20,553 nucleotides of DNA from Anaerolineales bacterium (GTDB taxonomy: Bacteria > Chloroflexota > Anaerolineae > Anaerolineales > E44-bin32): positions 14,268-34,820 of the forward strand of contig JAHFAU010000003.1 in the NCBI GenBank assembly GCA_023250385.1. The letters run 5' to 3'. A program made the translations under genes and the position numbers. Below are positions 7,306 through 15,171 of this stretch, piece by piece. A model generated the notes under the pieces. That model saw nothing but the letters and a program-made list of their open reading frames with translations. It searched no databases and was not told where the DNA came from. Position 1 is the first letter of the stretch; each line of letters opens with the position of its first letter.

Positions 7306-9027
7306 TCACTTCAGCGCTCCGACATCCTTCAGCCATTTCAGGTTCAGTTCTTGGCGCTCGACCGGGTCTTTGGAGAGTTCGAGCGGGCGGCCGCGGGCAT
7401 CGATGATCACCCCGAGCGCGCCTCCTGCCACCCGCAGGGCCCCGGCTTTCCCCGGCCCTCCAAATCCAACGTCAAATCCGCTCTCCGGCCGGACCGTGAG
7501 CCGGGCATGCTCCCCTTGGCGGAGCGGCAGCAGTGCGACCTGACCAAAGCGAACCACCCCCTCCGACATCTCGCCTCCCCCTTCGGGTTCAACTCGAACC
7601 CGCAGCACCGGACGCCCCGGACGGCCGTGGCCGGCCGGAGAGACGGCCGTGCCCAGGCTGACAAAACTGCCAGACTCGAGCACCTGCACGGTAATCATGG
7701 GCAACAGGCCTGCCGCGGCGCCTACCGCGGGGATCAAGTTGTGCGGATCCAGCACCAGGGTGGTGACCCCTTTTGGCTGGATTGCGTCTAAGAGAGTCAG
7801 GGCGGCGTAGCCCGGGCGCGGGGCACGCGCGATGGCACCCCCGCTGGCAATGATTGGCTCGAACGCCGGCAGCAGGGTCGTCGTAGCTCCCTTCTGCCAA
7901 TCCCCTCGCGCAAGCGCAATCGCCGCCCGAATTAATTCACGCACCAGGGCATACTCGATGTGCAGGTCTTCCAGTTCGGTCGGAATGCTGCCAGGGTAAA
8001 GTGCCTTGTTGTATAAGTAGTCGCGCACTCTTCCGGCGGGCTGATCTCCTGGCAACCAGCGGGTGATATCCTCAATCGAGGCGTACCGCATTAACCCCGG
8101 CATCGAAGACCCGAGCCCCAAATCTGAATTCACCCGCAAGTTCAGATTCCCATCGAAGGCAGCCGCGACAGTCACGTGGCTGGCGCCCACGTCAATCCCG
8201 AGCACGCCTTTGTCCGGGTCGTACACCTGGCTCAAATAGCGCACCACCCGGCCGAACGCGTCGGCGGTCAGCATCATCGTTCCGCCGGACCAGGCAGCCA
8301 AGTCCTCGAAGCCGCTGATCTTGCCGGCCCGCAGCTGGCGGATGATCTCCGAGAGCTTGAGTCGGGCCGGTTCGAGTTCCTCCACCTCGAGGCCGGGCCG
8401 AATGTTAGGGACTATCGTGACCGTGGCTCGATCCTGGAAGTACTCTGAAACGGCCGCCCCGAGAGCGCGGTTGCCTGCAAAGACCAGGGTTGGCCGCTGG
8501 GCGGTAGCGAGCAGGCCGACCGCCAGGCCGACCGTTTCGATCATCCGCAGCACAGAGGCGCTTGCGCCTCCGTCGGTGCCTCCGACCATCAGGATCAGGT
8601 CCGGCTGAGAAGCGACCAAAACATCGATCTGATCCTCTTCCCGGCGCCGATCCAAGAGCCCGATTTCTTCCACAACATTCAGGTACGTAGAACCCGCCAG
8701 CCGGCGGGCGCTTTCCATCGATACCCCCGGCATCAGGCCGACCAGCACCGTGCGCGGGCGAGGCCCGGCCGAGGCCGTTGCGACAAACGCGTCGATCCCG
8801 GCTCCTTCGGACGTAGTGGGAATAATGAGACTGTCAGCTTCGTCAAGCAACGGGCGGCCGGTCACTACGTTCAGCTCCTCGACCGCCATGTGCATCCCTT
8901 CCCGGACGTCGAACAGCGGCGACCCGGCCGTGGAAGATGCCCGCCCGGTCGCCACCATCCGGTAGCGGCCATCGACGACATCAAACAGGCTGGCCCGGGT
9001 ATTGACCGAGCCCACATCCACCGCCAA
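7306..9027 (-). CDS. glutamate mutase-associated MutL-like ASKHA ATPase
   Basis: The 573 residues have the actin/HSP70/sugar-kinase nucleotide-binding layout: phosphate-1 motif AVDVGSVNTRASLF (2-15), phosphate-2-like GVLGIDVGASHVTVAAAF (about 274-291) and an adenosine-type glycine motif IIASGGAIARAP (392-403). It also has the VGGTDGGA segment (148-155). This fits the MutL family, found beside the B12-dependent glutamate mutase genes in clostridia and thought to be a reactivation factor. A C-terminal extension (about 450-573) rich in strands carries FDVGFGGPG and IIDARGRPL. No cobalamin mutase gene is nearby, and the neighbours are membrane proteins. There is no in-frame ATG or GTG at the 5' end: TTG at 9027 is taken here, but it leaves almost no residues before the first strand, so CTG at 9045 or 9057 may be the true start. 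Confidence 0.85.
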   Translation of the reverse strand: MAVDVGSVNTRASLFDVVDGRYRMVATGRASSTAGSPLFDVREGMHMAVEELNVVTGRPLLDEADSLIIPTTSEGAGIDAFVATASAGPRPRTVLVGLMPGVSMESARRLAGSTYLNVVEEIGLLDRRREEDQIDVLVASQPDLILMVGGTDGGASASVLRMIETVGLAVGLLATAQRPTLVFAGNRALGAAVSEYFQDRATVTIVPNIRPGLEVEELEPARLKLSEIIRQLRAGKISGFEDLAAWSGGTMMLTADAFGRVVRYLSQVYDPDKGVLGIDVGASHVTVAAAFDGNLNLRVNSDLGLGSSMPGLMRYASIEDITRWLPGDQPAGRVRDYLYNKALYPGSIPTELEDLHIEYALVRELIRAAIALARGDWQKGATTTLLPAFEPIIASGGAIARAPRPGYAALTLLDAIQPKGVTTLVLDPHNLIPAVGAAAGLLPMITVQVLESGSFVSLGTAVSPAGHGRPGRPVLRVRVEPEGGGEMSEGVVRFGQVALLPLRQGEHARLTVRPESGFDVGFGGPGKAGALRVAGGALGVIIDARGRPLELSKDPVERQELNLKWLKDVGALK

Positions 9028-9061
9028 TAGCGTGTCGGTTTCCAGGATGGTGCTCAGGGGG

Positions 9062-9790
9062 TCACCCGCTGACGCCGAGTAAATTCGAGAGGGTGTCTCT
9101 CAGGAACTGGACCCGCTCGGCCAGGATGATCAGGCTGGCCGCCACCGCGCCCGCGTACATCACACCGAAAGTAATCGCAATAAACCCGCTGCCGACCGAG
9201 CGCAGCAAGCTGAGCGGTCCAGGGATGCTCAGTCCCGCCAGATTGGCCAGTGGGGTTTCTTGTCCGCTCGCTCGGCTCGAGAAGCGGAAGTAGAACAACG
9301 CGCTCAAGGTTCCGAGCAGGACAATAACCAGCTCCAGCAGGCGCTCAAGAGTCGCGCCGCTGGAGCCGACCCCCGCTGGATTGAGAGATTGCATGGAATC
9401 CAGGCTCAGTGGCAGCAGTGTCCCACTGATGGCCCCCCCGACGACCACTGCCGCCCCCACTCCAACCAGCAGGGCCATTGCCGGCGTCCCGAAGCGCGAA
9501 GTCGCGGGCGAAATCTTCAACAGCAGAGTGAGGACGAGTATCCAGGGAAGGATGACGGTCGCCAGCGCGGACGGGTTCAATAGACCTTCCAAACCGGCCG
9601 TCGCGATCGGATCCACCAGGCCTGGTTTGAGCACGTTGTGGATTGCGATCGCCCCCGCGTACCCGGCTGCCGCGCCAACCAGCAGGTGCATCGCGAAGCG
9701 GAACAAGGGATTGTCGCCCACCAGATAGCTGAGGACCATCAGGGTGAGAATGGAGGCCAATAGACTCGAGATCAGGTCGGCAATGCTCAA
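9062..9790 (-). CDS. conserved polytopic membrane protein of the MutL operon
   Basis: Six hydrophobic segments are visible at about 4-24, 31-52, 73-93, 102-128, 148-170 and 199-224 of a 242-residue protein. The family is not recognised. No charged pore residues, transporter signatures or enzyme motifs stand out. I place the start at TTG 9790, 4 nt after the stop of the upstream gene, with GGAAGGCAGG as Shine-Dalgarno inside that gene's end. A longer in-frame ORF reaching back to 9937 would overlap the zinc-ribbon gene by over 140 nt with non-membrane-like sequence, so I reject it. The last helix is followed by an amphipathic tail (ERVQFLRDTLSNLLG). It could form part of a membrane complex with the other products of this operon. 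Confidence 0.8.
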   Translation of the reverse strand: MSIADLISSLLASILTLMVLSYLVGDNPLFRFAMHLLVGAAAGYAGAIAIHNVLKPGLVDPIATAGLEGLLNPSALATVILPWILVLTLLLKISPATSRFGTPAMALLVGVGAAVVVGGAISGTLLPLSLDSMQSLNPAGVGSSGATLERLLELVIVLLGTLSALFYFRFSSRASGQETPLANLAGLSIPGPLSLLRSVGSGFIAITFGVMYAGAVAASLIILAERVQFLRDTLSNLLGVSG

Positions 9791-9794
9791 CGGC

Positions 9795-11633
9795 CTAGCC
9801 TGCCTTCCGACCGAGCCACCAATTGGCGATCCCATACCCGGCCCCGGCCAAAAGGATGAGTTCGGCCGCCAGCATCGAGCTGCCAAATGGATTCCAACGC
9901 GCCAGGGCCAGCCCAGGTCGGCCATTTCGCAGCTCATAAGAAGCGGCCGCTGGCAGGCCGCTCAGGATGCCGTCCACCCGGCGCTCGCCGGGCTGCGCTT
10001 CCTGAAGATCGAAGTAAGGTCGGATCAGCGGCTCGGCGCCCGCGCTCAGCACCATCACCAGCGGGGTGTCGCCCATTCGACTTCCGACCTGCTCCGCCCA
10101 GAGCCGGGCCGATTCGGAACCGGAGGTAATCACTGCAACGGTGCTGAAATCAGGAAGGGTCTGAATCCCCTGGAGCAGCGGCGCATTCCATATATCCTCT
10201 GGCATTCCTTCCGGGAGATCAAATCCTTCCAGAATCGTGGCGCGGGGGTTAATGGCAAGAAGCTGAACCGCGGTCGAGCCGCCGGAGAGATAACCTAAGT
10301 GCACCAGCGACTGTCCGGGAACATAACCGAAGCGAGCCGCGCGTTCATCCAGCGCTCTTTTGGCCAGGGCAGAGCCGGCCGGCCGGGTGGTGAGGGTCGC
10401 CAGCGGGATGCCGCGGCCCATGACCTGATCGAAGAAGGCCCCGGCGACCGCGTCCAGTTCGCCGGAGTTGCCTGGCTCGTAATCGAACACGAGCAACGCC
10501 GGCCGATCGACCGGCAATCGCTCGACGAGGTCAAAGAGGACGCTCAGCTCTTGAGGAGCAAGCCTGGGCAGGGCGAAAACCGGCGCACCGCTAAAGATAG
10601 GAAGCGCGACCCCCAACAGCACGAGCGCCGCAATGCCCCATCGGAAAAACGGCAGGCCGGTAGCTTTGCGCGGGCCGGCGGCGACTTCGCGCTGTTCCTC
10701 CTCCACCATCTTGTGGATCAGTTCAGCTTGAGCATAGTGGCGCTCGGTGACGTCGAGCTGCATGGAACCGACGGTCGAAGTGCGTGGCATTGCTACAACC
10801 GGCTCGGCCAGCAGCACGCCTCGCAGCCCCGCCAATGGCCCGACCGACTCGATCGACTGATCCTCTTCCGCTTCCATCTGAACCACCGACCGAAATGTCT
10901 CGACCGGCCGCATTGCCTCCAGCCAGGAAGGCAGCGTCGCGGGTGCCAGATCCGATCCGGGTGCGGCGCTCGGTCCGCGCATCTGTTCCTCGAGCGATTC
11001 CTTCAGCGTGTCGATCTCTCCCAACCATTCCGGCAGGTCTTCAGCGGGGCGTATAGCTTCGGGTTGATCGGGAGCCTGTCCGATGAGAGCCGGCACCCGC
11101 GGGGGCGCCTCCGTTTCCGCTTTGGGCCCGGCGCCGACGTCTTGCAACCAGCTGGGCAATTCCTCAACCGGTTCGGCAGGCCACTTCGGCTCGCGGGCCG
11201 GTTCACCGGTCGGCAAGGCCGGCCCCAATCTCGCCCGAATAGCGGAATCATCAAGCGAGGATTGGTCGGGCGGCGGGCTTGCCGTCCCTGCGGCCTCGGC
11301 CGCGGCTTTGGCCCGGAGCTCTCCGGTCTGGGTCTCCCGGATCCGATCCAGCCAGTCCGGGATCTCCGCCTCGGCAAGTTTGTCCGATCCACTTGGCGCG
11401 GCTGCCGCTTCACCTTCTGGCGGGGGTTGGTCCTCTGCGGGCTCGTCCCCCGCGCTCAGGTGTTGGGCTTCTTGCCGCATTCGTTCCAGCCAATCACCGT
11501 TCTCGTCGGCCTCGCCCTCTTCGTCGGCCAGGCCACCCATGAGGATCGGTTCGAGCTGCGCGCCACATCGCCGGCAGGCCGCGGCCAGACCGGGGTTGAG
11601 AATGCCGCAGTTGAGGCAGCGAAGTACGATCAT
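9795..11633 (-). CDS. zinc-ribbon, PxWL-repeat membrane protein of the MutL operon
   Basis: The 612 residues start with a zinc ribbon (C6-x2-C9, C20-x2-C23). A long acidic, Pro/Ala-rich region follows, with five short tryptophan motifs: GDWLERMR (46-53), IPDWLDRIR (91-99), LPSWLQDVG (159-167), LPEWLGEID (200-208) and LPSWLEAMR (234-242). A TM helix at about 329-351 precedes an alpha/beta domain (about 357-580, with LLVFDYEPGNSGELDAVAG), then a second TM (about 586-606) and a basic tail (GRKAG). With the zinc ribbon in the cytosol, the alpha/beta domain would be extracytoplasmic. I do not recognise the family of that domain. The ATG at 11633 follows the previous stop by 3 nt, and AGGGC is nearby. 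The role is unknown; the motif array looks like repeated docking sites for a partner. Confidence 0.88.
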   Translation of the reverse strand: MIVLRCLNCGILNPGLAAACRRCGAQLEPILMGGLADEEGEADENGDWLERMRQEAQHLSAGDEPAEDQPPPEGEAAAAPSGSDKLAEAEIPDWLDRIRETQTGELRAKAAAEAAGTASPPPDQSSLDDSAIRARLGPALPTGEPAREPKWPAEPVEELPSWLQDVGAGPKAETEAPPRVPALIGQAPDQPEAIRPAEDLPEWLGEIDTLKESLEEQMRGPSAAPGSDLAPATLPSWLEAMRPVETFRSVVQMEAEEDQSIESVGPLAGLRGVLLAEPVVAMPRTSTVGSMQLDVTERHYAQAELIHKMVEEEQREVAAGPRKATGLPFFRWGIAALVLLGVALPIFSGAPVFALPRLAPQELSVLFDLVERLPVDRPALLVFDYEPGNSGELDAVAGAFFDQVMGRGIPLATLTTRPAGSALAKRALDERAARFGYVPGQSLVHLGYLSGGSTAVQLLAINPRATILEGFDLPEGMPEDIWNAPLLQGIQTLPDFSTVAVITSGSESARLWAEQVGSRMGDTPLVMVLSAGAEPLIRPYFDLQEAQPGERRVDGILSGLPAAASYELRNGRPGLALARWNPFGSSMLAAELILLAGAGYGIANWWLGRKAG

Positions 11634-11636
11634 GCC

Positions 11637-12275
11637 CTAGGCCCCGTAGGGCCGATCCGCCGCGAGCAGCACTCGCAGCCCGGTCGCCGTCGCACCGAGG
11701 GCGACCCCCAGCAGGATGCCGCGGGCGCCCCCGGCGGCCCAGACCTGTGAGAGCCAGGCCCGAAAATCCCGCAAGGCGATCACCACCGGCCCCTCCACCC
11801 CGCCGGGGGTTGGGCCGGTCCCCAGCAATACCATCAGGGCGGTACCCACGAACAGCAAGCTGAGCAGGTCGCGCCGCCGGTTGACCATTCGAAATCCCGC
11901 CACCAGCAGGCTGACCGCCAACACCGCCATCAAGCTCGCTTCCAACGGCAGTTGAAAGGTATTGAAGATAAACAGGGCGGCCGGGCTGTCGGGCCGGAAG
12001 ACCAGGGCGAGAACAAAGGTCACGGTGAACGACAGGATCAGTACCCCGCTGTAGATCCAGCCCTGCTCGGTGAGGCTGACCTTACGCCAGTGGACGGCAA
12101 GCAAGTTGACCAGTCCGACGATCAAGGCTGCCGCTGCGAGGAGCACTGCCCAGCGGAGGAAAATCAGGCGCAGATTCTGGATGAACCCCAGCTCGACGAA
12201 ATAGCCCAGCAACACAAACAGCCCCACCCCCAGCGCCAGGGCGGCCCAGATGGCGGAGAGGCGGAGCACTCTCAA
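11637..12275 (-). CDS. polytopic membrane protein of the MutL operon
   Basis: About six hydrophobic helices (around 7-27, 38-61, 72-93, 110-128, 137-151 and 181-205) in a 212-residue protein. A basic loop (FRMVNRRRDLL, about 128-138) suggests a cytosolic turn. No known transporter or enzyme signature is visible. The TTG start at 12275 overlaps the upstream stop as TTGA, with GGAGGG 6 nt before it, so translation is coupled to the preceding gene; a GTG two codons downstream is an alternative. Its position between two two-TM proteins suggests a shared membrane complex. Confidence 0.82.
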   Translation of the reverse strand: MRVLRLSAIWAALALGVGLFVLLGYFVELGFIQNLRLIFLRWAVLLAAAALIVGLVNLLAVHWRKVSLTEQGWIYSGVLILSFTVTFVLALVFRPDSPAALFIFNTFQLPLEASLMAVLAVSLLVAGFRMVNRRRDLLSLLFVGTALMVLLGTGPTPGGVEGPVVIALRDFRAWLSQVWAAGGARGILLGVALGATATGLRVLLAADRPYGA

Positions 12276-13021
12276 AGCGGGCCCTCCAGGGTTCGAACGA
12301 TGACACCCAGCAGGATCAGAAGGATGAGACCAAAACGAATGAAGTCCTGAGCGCGCAGGCTGGCGGTGTGCATCGGGCCGACATCCAGGTAGGCTCCGCT
12401 GGCGAAGACCTCCTCGCCAATCAGAGGGTGCTGCGCAATCGCGTAGAAGAGTGCCTGGGCCTGGACATCGTCGGTTCCACCGATGACGAAGAGCTTCGCC
12501 CGCTCGCCGAAGTCGGCTGCCAGGCCGGCCTCGAGCCCGAACGCGCCGCTGAGCACATGGACCGAGACCTGTTCGTTGGCCAGCACTGCCGGCAATCCTG
12601 CCGCATACGAAAGGGGAGTGGCGCCGAGCAGCCTGCCCGAGGTTGGCTCGTACAGCTCGGAGGCCCCGACCTCTTGATAGGTGGAACGCAGGCTGTCCCG
12701 GGCCAGGATGGCCATCGCCCCGTCGCCGGCGGTGACCAACACCGGCCGATCGCTGATCGAAGTTGCGCGGGCAATCCGGGTCAGGGCGGCCAGGCCGGCC
12801 AGCGCCGGCGCGCTCTCCGGGCCGATGACCGACCCGGTGCCGAGCGAAACATGAACCCGCTCACCGGCCTCGACCGCTCGTTCGATCGCCTGGCGCAGCG
12901 CTTCGTAAGCTGGGATGCGCCGAAAGTGGGCCGGCCAGCGCTGATTGGCTGCCAGGAATCCCACCAGCAAGGCCACAAAGACCGCCAGCGCAACCAGTCC
13001 CTGCAGTCCGCTGAGAGTCAT
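12272..13021 (-). CDS. two-TM protein with a central alpha/beta domain, MutL operon
   Basis: The 249 residues have a TM at about 5-25 and another at about 226-243. Between them is an alternating alpha/beta domain with a Gly-rich turn GTGSVIGPESAPALAG (61-76) and strand-like stretches such as RPVLVTAGDGAMAI, VSVHVLSGAFGLEAG and AKLFVIGGTDD. This arrangement mirrors the C-terminal half of the zinc-ribbon protein encoded two genes downstream, although I see no clear sequence identity. The ATG at 13021 overlaps the preceding stop as ATGA. The family is not recognised; no catalytic signature is evident. Confidence 0.83.
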   Translation of the reverse strand: MTLSGLQGLVALAVFVALLVGFLAANQRWPAHFRRIPAYEALRQAIERAVEAGERVHVSLGTGSVIGPESAPALAGLAALTRIARATSISDRPVLVTAGDGAMAILARDSLRSTYQEVGASELYEPTSGRLLGATPLSYAAGLPAVLANEQVSVHVLSGAFGLEAGLAADFGERAKLFVIGGTDDVQAQALFYAIAQHPLIGEEVFASGAYLDVGPMHTASLRAQDFIRFGLILLILLGVIVRTLEGPL

Positions 13022-13248
13022 TCGTCGTGCGCCCCATCGCGCAACAGCTGGATCAGTTCTGCGGGATTCTCCAGCCGGCGACCCAGGTCGCCCATGCCGC
13101 CGATGAACGGCGCTGCCAGGTAACTGAGTTGGGCGCCGATCGTCGCGAGCGGTGAGAACGCCTCAAGCGCCTCAGCTGCCACCGGACCCAAACCGGCGCG
13201 CCGCAGCCAAGCCACGATCCCCCGCGTAGCGTCTCCCCCGGCACTCAT
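13018..13248 (-). CDS. small 76-aa protein heading the MutL/envelope operon
   Basis: The protein is mostly helical, with a mildly hydrophobic middle (FSPLATIGAQLSYLAAPFIGGMG, about 31-53, below) and an acidic end (LIQLLRDGAHDE). The central stretch is not hydrophobic enough to be called a sure TM helix. It shares a 4-nt ATGA overlap with the next gene. The ATG at 13248 has no Shine-Dalgarno but lies 7 nt after an extended -10 box. These two points make it a likely real, leaderless gene rather than a chance ORF. Function unknown. Confidence 0.65.
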   Translation of the reverse strand: MSAGGDATRGIVAWLRRAGLGPVAAEALEAFSPLATIGAQLSYLAAPFIGGMGDLGRRLENPAELIQLLRDGAHDE

Positions 13249-13255
13249 TTCGCGC

Positions 13256-13264
13256 AGTATAGCA
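13256..13264 (-). promoter_or_regulatory. extended -10 promoter of the envelope operon
   Basis: TGC followed by TATACT (13261-13256) on the minus strand is 7 nt from the ATG at 13248. A start site at the usual distance would fall at or next to the start codon. No -35 box or Shine-Dalgarno is visible. It is the only promoter-like site I see ahead of the operon that ends at 5549. Confidence 0.55.
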
Positions 13265-13375
13265 CATCGGTTTTTACGCGCTACGCGCGGCGTCTGCGGG
13301 GGCTCTTCTTAGTTTGTTAGATCCATCCGAATTCTTGGATGCGGCTTGCGCACGTGCTTCCCAGCGCGTCTCAGT

Positions 13376-13936
13376 TCAGGGGTAGCTCTCGGCCAATAGG
13401 GCCTCGATGGCCGACTCGGTCTCGGCGTACCGGCCCTCACCGATGTGGCTGTAGCGAAGCTGACCCTGCTTGTCGATCAGGTAGAGCGTGGGCCAGAAGC
13501 GAGTGCCGTAAGCGTTCCACGTCATTCGTTCGTTGTCCTGCGCCACCGGATAGGAAATATCTAACCGAGCCAGCGCTGCCCGCAGGTTGTTCAACTCACG
13601 CTCGTACTTGAACTCGGGGTAATGGTTACCGATCACGACCAATCCGCGGTCTCGGTAGCGTTCAAACCAATCCCGGAGATACGGGACCACCCGCTGACAG
13701 TTGACGCAGCCGAAGGTCCACATGTCAAGCAAGACCACCTTGCCGCGCAGGTTCGACGGCCGGAGAGGCTGGTCGGCGTTCAGCCAAATTTCATTGCCCA
13801 GCTCGGGTGCCGGACCTAAATCCCGCAGGCTGACCACCACTTCTGGTTTCACATTCAACTCCTCGCCTCCTAGCACGGTAGCTGCCGAGCAGCCCGCCAG
13901 CACCAGACTCAGCAGGCCGGTCGTCAATACTCTCAT
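13376..13936 (-). CDS. thioredoxin-like (redoxin/TlpA type) lipoprotein
   Basis: A lipoprotein signal (LVLAGC, lipid-attached C16) leads into a thioredoxin fold. The active site is WTFGCVNC (C77, C80), spelled as in DipZ-type extracytoplasmic thioredoxins. The cis-proline P149 is in FWPTLYLID. The predicted role is thiol-disulfide exchange at the outer face of the membrane, either reducing or passing electrons to a partner. The 186 residues fit a single domain. The ATG at 13936 overlaps the stop of the histidine kinase gene (ATGA), so it belongs to the two-component operon. No dedicated electron donor of the DsbD/CcdA type is encoded nearby. Confidence 0.9.
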   Translation of the reverse strand: MRVLTTGLLSLVLAGCSAATVLGGEELNVKPEVVVSLRDLGPAPELGNEIWLNADQPLRPSNLRGKVVLLDMWTFGCVNCQRVVPYLRDWFERYRDRGLVVIGNHYPEFKYERELNNLRAALARLDISYPVAQDNERMTWNAYGTRFWPTLYLIDKQGQLRYSHIGEGRYAETESAIEALLAESYP

Positions 13937-15171
13937 CCGGGGCGAGAAGCCTGTTTCGGCAGCGAAAACGTAATGCGAGTACCGTGAGCCGGGTCGCTCT
14001 CGGCCCAGATCCGGCCGCCGTGGGCTTCCACCAGCTGTTTGGCGATCGCCAACCCCAGCCCGACGCCTCCTGAATCCGCACCCTCACGGGTGCGGCTCTT
14101 CTCACCCCGATAGAAGCGCTCGAACACATGCGGCAGGTGCTCGGGCGGAATCCCCTCGCCGTTGTCCCGTACGCTGACTTCTAACGCACCGTTCTGGTCC
14201 CGGACTTCGATCTGCACCTCGCCACCCTGCGCAGTATGGCGGATAGCATTGTCCAGCAGGTTCTGGAGCACTCGGACGATCTTGTCTTCGGCCATCGGCA
14301 CCGGGTCGAGACCCGGAGGCACACCGCCGTCCAGCCGTACGCCTTTTCCCTCGGCTCGCGGCGCCGCGCTCTCGAGCGCGGATTGCACGATTTCACCAAT
14401 CGACCCGGGGACCCGTTGCAGCGGGGCAGAGTCGCTGTCGAGGCGGGCAAGCTCGACCAGGTCGTCAGTCAGACTCGTCAGTTGAGCGATCACCCCGAGG
14501 CAGCGCTGGACGTACTCCGATGGGTCGTCGACCACTCCATCGGCGATTGCGTCCAGCAAAGCCCGCAAGGAGGTCAGCGGGGTGCGCAGGTCGTGCGAAG
14601 CTCCGGCGATGAAGTCCCGGCGGGCGGCCTCCAACCGCTCCGACTCCCGCGCCGCCGCTTCGAGCTGGTCTGCCATCCGATTGAAGGCCTGCGCCAGCTG
14701 GGCGACTTCATCTCGACCCTGGGTCCTTACTCGAACTGCAAAGTCACCCGCGCTCAACTTCTGGGCCGCCCGGTCGAGCTCCGCGAGCCGATCGGCGATC
14801 GAGGTCGAGAGAAAGTATCCGAAGGAGACTGCCACGCTGCTCGCGAAGAGCAGCAGCATGGCCGCCAGGGTCAGGTCATGCTCGCTGATGAACATCAGTC
14901 GGGCGGCGACCAGCACGATGACTAACCCCACCGAGGCGGCGAGCAGGTGCCCGAGTGTCAGCGACTGGGTCAGGCTGGTGGCCCGCCGCCACCAGCCGAG
15001 CCGGTGCGAACCGAAGCCGAGCAGCGAGGCCCCGAGGCCGGTGGCCCCGAAAATCAGCGCCAAGTCGAGAACATCCTGAGCCGGCGGACGCATGATCAGC
15101 ACAGTCAGCCCGAGCGTGATGAAGAGGGCCAGCAGGATGCTGCCCAGGAATGCGGCCCTGCCGCTAGCCAT
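13933..15171 (-). CDS. HAMP-containing sensor histidine kinase
   Basis: The 412 residues have about four N-terminal TM helices (about 6-27, 33-54, 74-92, 98-122) joined by very short loops. A HAMP domain (about 122-178), a dimerisation/phosphoacceptor domain with H193 in GASHDLRTPLTSL, and an ATPase domain follow. The ATPase domain shows the N box (NLLDNAIRHT), G1 (DNGEGIP), F box (FERFYR) and G2 (GVGLGLAI). With no real extracytoplasmic domain, sensing is probably within the membrane or through a partner such as the cotranscribed redox lipoprotein. Its ATG overlaps the regulator's stop by 8 nt (ATGGCTAG). Confidence 0.95.
   Translation of the reverse strand: MASGRAAFLGSILLALFITLGLTVLIMRPPAQDVLDLALIFGATGLGASLLGFGSHRLGWWRRATSLTQSLTLGHLLAASVGLVIVLVAARLMFISEHDLTLAAMLLLFASSVAVSFGYFLSTSIADRLAELDRAAQKLSAGDFAVRVRTQGRDEVAQLAQAFNRMADQLEAAARESERLEAARRDFIAGASHDLRTPLTSLRALLDAIADGVVDDPSEYVQRCLGVIAQLTSLTDDLVELARLDSDSAPLQRVPGSIGEIVQSALESAAPRAEGKGVRLDGGVPPGLDPVPMAEDKIVRVLQNLLDNAIRHTAQGGEVQIEVRDQNGALEVSVRDNGEGIPPEHLPHVFERFYRGEKSRTREGADSGGVGLGLAIAKQLVEAHGGRIWAESDPAHGTRITFSLPKQASRPG

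Noticed and set aside
6742..7791. 349-codon open frame on the plus strand
   Set aside because: Spans the junction of two real minus-strand genes and shows only His/Arg/Gln-rich shadow composition.
9791..9937. N-terminal extension of the 242-aa polytopic protein up to 9937
   Set aside because: It overlaps the upstream gene by more than 140 nt and is not membrane-like; TTG at 9790 with a Shine-Dalgarno explains the start better.
10299..11750. 483-codon open frame on the plus strand
   Set aside because: It lies antisense to the zinc-ribbon membrane protein, whose frame has a clear ribbon, TM helices and repeats; the plus-strand product is a low-complexity Arg/Gln/Gly-rich shadow caused by high GC.
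13265..13375. Short GC-rich repeats and a small CATCC/GGATG hairpin after the thioredoxin-like gene, considered as tRNA or terminator
   Set aside because: No cloverleaf, stem of only 5 bp and no U-tract; nothing firm can be supported in this gap.
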